This document shows positions 60,222-64,000 of a stretch of 64,000 nucleotides of DNA, piece after piece; the first letter of the stretch is position 1, and every line of letters begins with the position of its first letter. Under the pieces are notes generated by a model. It ran no database searches and was not told the origin of the DNA. It worked only from the letters and a program-made list of their open reading frames with translations. The stretch is from Hymenobacter swuensis DY53 (GTDB lineage Bacteria > Bacteroidota > Bacteroidia > Cytophagales > Hymenobacteraceae): contig NZ_CP007145.1 of assembly GCF_000576555.1 (NCBI RefSeq), positions 806,001-870,000 on the forward strand, given 5' to 3'. The translations under genes and the position numbers were made by a program.

Positions 60222-60719
60222 TTACAGCCACGTAGCACTGAGGGCGTAGTACACCGCCATAATGCCTGAAAAAAGCGCGCTGGCTACAAAGCGCCAGTCC
60301 GGAGCTACTTTGTTCTGGATATAGTAGTTCACGACCAGGGCCACCGGAACATTCACCAGGAACGAGCGGCCCGCCAGCGGCAGCAGGGCCCAGGAAATCT
60401 GCTCGACCTGGCCCCCGAACAGCCGCAGAAACACGTAGTGCCGCACAATCCAGAGCGGGTTGAAGTATACCTGCGACAGCGCCGCCCGGAGCCACTGCCG
60501 GCCCAAGCCGCCGTCGGGGCGCTCGGGTACCTGCCGGTCAATCCAACGGAAAAAGGCGGGCACTTCCCAGGAGTACAGCACGCCACCCACCAGGGCCATG
60601 CCCAGCAGGCGCGTCCAGGAAAACTGGTGAAGCAAAAGGGCAGCCAGCGTGTCGCCGACGGCGTAAATCAGGAATCCGCGGAGGTGGTTGCGAAGGTGGG
60701 TTGAGCGGGTGAGTTCCAA
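60222..60719 (-). CDS. Mpv17/PMP22-like membrane protein
   Basis: 165 residues with about four hydrophobic segments, from a TTG at 60719 that overlaps the end of xdhB by 52 nt; no ATG or GTG lies ahead of the conserved part. The layout matches Mpv17: YAVGDTLAALLLHQ, then RLLGMALVGGVLYSWEVPAFFRWIDRQVPE, then LRAALSQVYFNPLWI, then FLVNVPVALVVNYYIQNKVAPDWRFVASALFSGIMAVYYALS (compare eukaryotic GD...R...G...Y..LD, DQ..F.P, NF..VP..R...WN.YLS). The assignment is by motif order only. AlaE-type exporters are an alternative. It lies between xdhB and xdhC. Confidence 0.5.
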   Translation of the reverse strand: MELTRSTHLRNHLRGFLIYAVGDTLAALLLHQFSWTRLLGMALVGGVLYSWEVPAFFRWIDRQVPERPDGGLGRQWLRAALSQVYFNPLWIVRHYVFLRLFGGQVEQISWALLPLAGRSFLVNVPVALVVNYYIQNKVAPDWRFVASALFSGIMAVYYALSATWL

Positions 60720-62992
60720 GCGTCAGAAGGGGTGGTCGTAAAATGGGGGTGCAAATTTACGAGAACCTTTTCCGGCGTCATAGGAGCGGAGAAAGAAATA
60801 GTTGCCTGCGGATTAAACGCCCGCACTGCGTCGCGCAAAGCAAAGTAGGTCCCGATGCCGTACATCAGCGGCGGCTCGCCCACGGCTTTGGAGCGCAGCA
60901 CGGCGCGCGGGTGGCCCGGGGTATCCAGGAAATGCACATCCAGCACCTTGGGGGCCGAGTACAGGTCGGGAATCTTGTAAGAGTTGAGCGAATTGCTGAG
61001 CAGGCGGCCTTCGTTGTTGAACACCAGTTCCTCCAGCGTCATCCAGCCGATACCCTGCACTAGGCCCCCCTCAATCTGTCCCCGGTCGATGGCCGGGTGC
61101 ATGCTCTGGCCGAAGTCGTGGGCAATCTGCACGGCTTCCACCTCGTAGGTGCCCCGGCGGCAATCCACGCGCACGGTGGTCAGGGCCGTGCCGTACACGT
61201 GGTAGGCGAAGGGGTAGCCCTGGTTGGTGGTGGCATCGAAATGCAGGTCGGGGGTGGCGTAGTGGGCGTTTTCCGTGAGGCTGATGCGCTGCCAGTAGGC
61301 CGCCGAAACGAGCTTCTCCCAGGTGGTATCGGCAGGCTTGCCGGCGGCCAGTACCTGCTCGTTCTCGATGTGCATGCCCTCGTAGTCTATGCTCAGCTCC
61401 GTGGATGCCAGCCGGAGCAGCCGCTCCCGCAGGGCCCGGCAGGCCAGCTCGGTGGCTTTGCCGTTCAGGTCGGCGGTGGCGGAGGCAGCCGAGGGGGACG
61501 TGTTGGCCACGCGGGTGGTATTAGTACTTTCCACCTTAATGCGGTGCACAGAAATGCCCAGCGTCTGGGCCGCTACCTGAGCAATTTTGGTGTTCACGCC
61601 CTGGCCCATCTCCACGGCTCCGGTGCTCACGCCCACCGAGCCATCAGTGTAAATGTGCACCAGCGCCCGGGCCTGGTTCATGGCGGTTTTGGTGAAGGAA
61701 ATGCCGAAGCAGATAGGCATTACGGCCAGGCCCTTCTTCTCCCAGCGGTGGGTGCGGTTGAACTCTGCCACCTCGCGGCGGCGGCCGGCCAAGTCGAACA
61801 ACTCGGCGGCTGTATCCCAGGCCTGCTCGGCGTGGCATCCCTCGGTGGGTTGGCGGTACGGAAACAGGTTCCCTTCGCGCAGCAAATTGCGGCGCTGAAT
61901 ATCGGTGGCGGGCACGCCCAAGTGCTCGGCCGCGCAGGCAATGGCCGACTCAATCACAAACATGCCCTGCGGCCCGCCGAAGCCCCGGAAGGCGGTGTTG
62001 GGCGGTAGATTAGTGCGGCAGCTGTAGGCCGTAGCTGTCACGTTCGGGATGAAGTACGTGTTGGTGCTGTGGAACAACGTGCGCTCCAGCACGGCCGGCG
62101 ACAAGTCGGCGGCGGCCCCGGCGTTCTGGTAGAACGTAGCCTCGTAGGCCACAATTTTCAGGTCGGCATCCAGCCCGATTTTGAAGTCGGAGGAGTAGGG
62201 GTGCCGCTTGCCGGTCATGCGCATGTCGGCCATGCGGTCGAGCACCAGCTTCACAGGCCGCTGGGTCATGAAAGCCCCCAGGGCGGCCAAGGCGCCCCAG
62301 GTAGTGGCTTGGTCCTCCTTACCGCCGAAGCCGCCGCCCAGGCGCGTCACGTCTACTTCCACCTGGTGCATGCCCAGCCCCAGTACGTGGGCCGTGTGGC
62401 GCTGCACGGCCGTGGGGCCCTGGGTAGAGGAAATGAGGCGCACCCCACCCATTTCGGTCGGGAAGGCATACGCACCCTGGGTTTCGATGTACAAGTGCTC
62501 CTGCCCACCCGACTCGGCCACCCCCTCAACTACGTGTGCGCACCCGGCCCAGGCCCCGGCAGAGTCGCCGATGCGGAAGGTACGGGGCGGCACAATCAGC
62601 TCGTTCTGAGCGGCGGCCACGCGCGGATCGGTGATGATAGGTAGGGCCTCCACCGAGACGCGCACCTGGGCCAGGGCCGCGTGTGCCGCGTGTTCCGAGT
62701 CGGCCAGGACCAAGGCCACCGGCTGGCCCCGGAAGTGGACGTGGCCCTCGGCCAGCAGCGGCTCATCGGGCACGATGCCGCCAATCTGGTTTTCGCCGGG
62801 AATGTCCTGGGCCGTAAGAATGCGCACCACGCCGGGCAGCTGCAGCGCCGCTATGGCATCAACGCCCAGCAGCTTGCCATGCGCCACCGGCGACTCCACC
62901 ACGGCCGCGTACAGCGTGCCCTGCTGCACCGGCACGTCATCCAGATACTGAGATTCGCCGCGCACGTGGCGGATGGGGTCGAGGTGGTTCAC
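60668..62992 (-). CDS. xdhB: Xanthine dehydrogenase molybdopterin-binding subunit
   Basis: Large subunit of a molybdenum hydroxylase that oxidises hypoxanthine and xanthine to urate. 774 residues from ATG at 62992 (MNHLDPIRHVRGESQYLDDVP). Features: the aldehyde oxidase a/b-hammerhead N-domain; GQEHLYIETQGA; VTRLGGGFGGKED with the Moco-contacting Gln/Gly region; FRGFGGPQG with the substrate-orienting Arg; GAVEMGQGVNTKIAQVAA; and the catalytic Glu706 in KAVGEPPLMYG. Length and motifs match bacterial two-subunit XdhAB. Follows xdhA after a 142-bp gap that holds a dispersed repeat. Confidence 0.94.
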   Translation of the reverse strand: MNHLDPIRHVRGESQYLDDVPVQQGTLYAAVVESPVAHGKLLGVDAIAALQLPGVVRILTAQDIPGENQIGGIVPDEPLLAEGHVHFRGQPVALVLADSEHAAHAALAQVRVSVEALPIITDPRVAAAQNELIVPPRTFRIGDSAGAWAGCAHVVEGVAESGGQEHLYIETQGAYAFPTEMGGVRLISSTQGPTAVQRHTAHVLGLGMHQVEVDVTRLGGGFGGKEDQATTWGALAALGAFMTQRPVKLVLDRMADMRMTGKRHPYSSDFKIGLDADLKIVAYEATFYQNAGAAADLSPAVLERTLFHSTNTYFIPNVTATAYSCRTNLPPNTAFRGFGGPQGMFVIESAIACAAEHLGVPATDIQRRNLLREGNLFPYRQPTEGCHAEQAWDTAAELFDLAGRRREVAEFNRTHRWEKKGLAVMPICFGISFTKTAMNQARALVHIYTDGSVGVSTGAVEMGQGVNTKIAQVAAQTLGISVHRIKVESTNTTRVANTSPSAASATADLNGKATELACRALRERLLRLASTELSIDYEGMHIENEQVLAAGKPADTTWEKLVSAAYWQRISLTENAHYATPDLHFDATTNQGYPFAYHVYGTALTTVRVDCRRGTYEVEAVQIAHDFGQSMHPAIDRGQIEGGLVQGIGWMTLEELVFNNEGRLLSNSLNSYKIPDLYSAPKVLDVHFLDTPGHPRAVLRSKAVGEPPLMYGIGTYFALRDAVRAFNPQATISFSAPMTPEKVLVNLHPHFTTTPSDAWNSPAQPTFATTSADS

Positions 62993-63038
62993 GGGAGCGG
63001 TGACTTGGTGACGTAGTGGTTGAGTGAGCGGGGCAGCT

Positions 63039-63139
63039 GTAGAGACGCGACCCTTCGTGTCTTGTTCGTTGAACGACTATAATTGAGCGGATCGAATAAC
63101 GCCAGCAACGATTGGGACGCGAAGGAGCGGAGCCCTACA
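63039..63139. repeat. Degenerate TGTAGAGACGC inverted repeat between xdhA and xdhB
   Basis: The left arm TGTAGAGACGCGACCCTTCG and the following TTCGTTGAACGA are good matches to the copies at 19203 and 25947. The right arm (CAACGATTGGGACGCGAAGG ... CCTACA) has decayed. Its end overlaps the TAG stop codon of xdhA at 63135-63137. Confidence 0.65.
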
Positions 63140-64000
63140 ATTGTTCTTCGATGAGCAGGCCGGTTTCCACGAAGTGCGCTTCCAGCAGCTGGTGCAGCAG
63201 CAGACGCTTGTAGTGCTCGGTGCCGCGCACGTCGCTGATGGGGCTGATTTCCTGCTGGGCCAACTGCTGGGCGAGGCGCACGGTTTCCAGCGAAACCGGC
63301 CGGCCCACCAGCGCAGCGGCCGTCTGGCGCAACAGCAGCGGAATGGGTCCCACGCCGCCAGCCGACAGCCGGGCTTCCCGGATAACGCCGTTGTCCACCC
63401 GCAGCCAGGCGGCGGTGTTCACGCTGGCAATATCCAGATGGGTGCGCTTCGATACCTTCTCGAAGTTGAAGGCGTCGGTGGCAGTCGGGGCCTCGAACCG
63501 GATTTCGGTTACCTGCTCGTCGGCGGTTTTGGTGAGCTGCTTGTAGCCCAGGTACAGCTCCGCCAGCGGCAGCGTGCGGTGCTGGCCGGCGACCGTAGAA
63601 AGCCCAATTTCGGCTCCCAAGGCCAGAAATAGGATGGTCAGGTCGCCGATTGGGGAGGCGTTGATGAAGTTGCCGGCCACCGTGCCCATCTGGCGGATGG
63701 GCGTGCTGCTGACCAGCTTCAGATACCGGGGCAGCTGCGGCAGCACCGCCAGCAATACTTCCGATTCCAGCAGTTGCTGGGCCGTGGTGGTACCACCCAG
63801 AATTACCAAGTTGCCCTCGCGCCGGATGCCGCGCAGCTGCGGCTGGTTGTAGAGCAACTGCACCGGCGTAGCCCGGAGCTGCTCGGGCTGCTGCACCAGT
63901 AAATCGGTTCCGCCCCCGAGGATGCGGGCCTGCGCGGCGGCCGGCGCATCCAGCACCGGGACTGGAGCCACAACCGGGTTGGTTGCTTCGGAGCCACCGG
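63135..64000 (-). CDS. xdhA: Xanthine dehydrogenase FAD/iron-sulfur subunit, C-terminal part (5' end outside window)
   Basis: The frame is open to the right edge, so the gene starts beyond it. The visible roughly 288 residues are the FAD-binding domain of the CO-dehydrogenase flavoprotein type (ARILGGGTDLLVQ; LPRYLKLVSSTPIRQMGTVAGNFINASPIGDLTILFLAL) and its C-terminal domain (FEKVSKRTHLDIASVNTAAWL; ARLSAGGVGPIPLLLRQT). The N-terminal 2Fe-2S domains expected of XdhA would lie outside; if absent, this is a standalone FAD subunit. First visible gene of the minus-strand cluster with xdhB, the Mpv17-like gene and xdhC. Confidence 0.9.
   Translation of the reverse strand, partial: GGSEATNPVVAPVPVLDAPAAAQARILGGGTDLLVQQPEQLRATPVQLLYNQPQLRGIRREGNLVILGGTTTAQQLLESEVLLAVLPQLPRYLKLVSSTPIRQMGTVAGNFINASPIGDLTILFLALGAEIGLSTVAGQHRTLPLAELYLGYKQLTKTADEQVTEIRFEAPTATDAFNFEKVSKRTHLDIASVNTAAWLRVDNGVIREARLSAGGVGPIPLLLRQTAAALVGRPVSLETVRLAQQLAQQEISPISDVRGTEHYKRLLLHQLLEAHFVETGLLIEEQL

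Overview
The window reads as one continuous stretch of chromosome from a high-GC Bacteroidota, most like Hymenobacter or a close Cytophagales relative. The evidence is lineage-typical gene order (prs-rplY-pth; atpD-atpC apart from the rest of ATP synthase; acpP-fabF-rnc beside IPExxxVDY-pyk; tgt next to an LptF/G permease), TAnnTTTG -7 promoter boxes, a type IX secretion (T9SS) sorting domain, an S46 peptidase, DUF3857 proteins, and very little Shine-Dalgarno signal. The family names are my reading of the sequence; nothing was searched.

Layout. 1-6.2 kb: the 3' end of metG, then pth, rplY, a 58-codon membrane ORF, prs and tRNA-Gln on the minus strand, then atpD-atpC. 6.3-16.5 kb: a trans-sulfuration PLP enzyme; a three-gene PglC/PglD/PglE-like glycan cluster; ispE; a minus run tgt > lptF/G > EamA transporter; a glycosyltransferase overlapping a sigma factor. 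16.5-26 kb: rsmG, a membrane-embedded MutS relative, a YheT hydrolase, rpsT, pyk, an IPExxxVDY protein, acpP, fabF, rnc. 26-36 kb: nadE, a VapBC45-like toxin-antitoxin pair, lgt, fba, a lipoprotein, yidD and a DPP7-type S46 peptidase. 36-49 kb is the cell-envelope region: a PorV-like barrel translationally coupled to a helix-hairpin-helix barrel, a 1196-residue secreted metalloprotease, and three DUF3857/transglutaminase-fold proteins, two of which lack the catalytic cysteine. 49-64 kb: MFS transporter, catalase, a NERD-like coiled-coil membrane protein divergent from an ABC exporter, several small envelope proteins, and a xanthine dehydrogenase cluster (xdhA cut by the window end, xdhB, an Mpv17-like membrane protein, an XdhC protein).

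The most unusual feature is in the gaps between genes. Many junctions, including those inside operons (atpD/atpC, acpP/fabF, fabF/rnc, tgt/lptF, lptF/eamA, yidD/lipoprotein), are filled end to end by long inverted repeats. The arms of these repeats are short-period tandem words of 7, 8 or 9 nt; the word differs from family to family, and some centres are conserved. Two further palindrome families (GTCATTCCGAG-type and TGTAGAGACGC-type) also recur. No CRISPR array, prophage, transposase gene or rRNA operon was seen.
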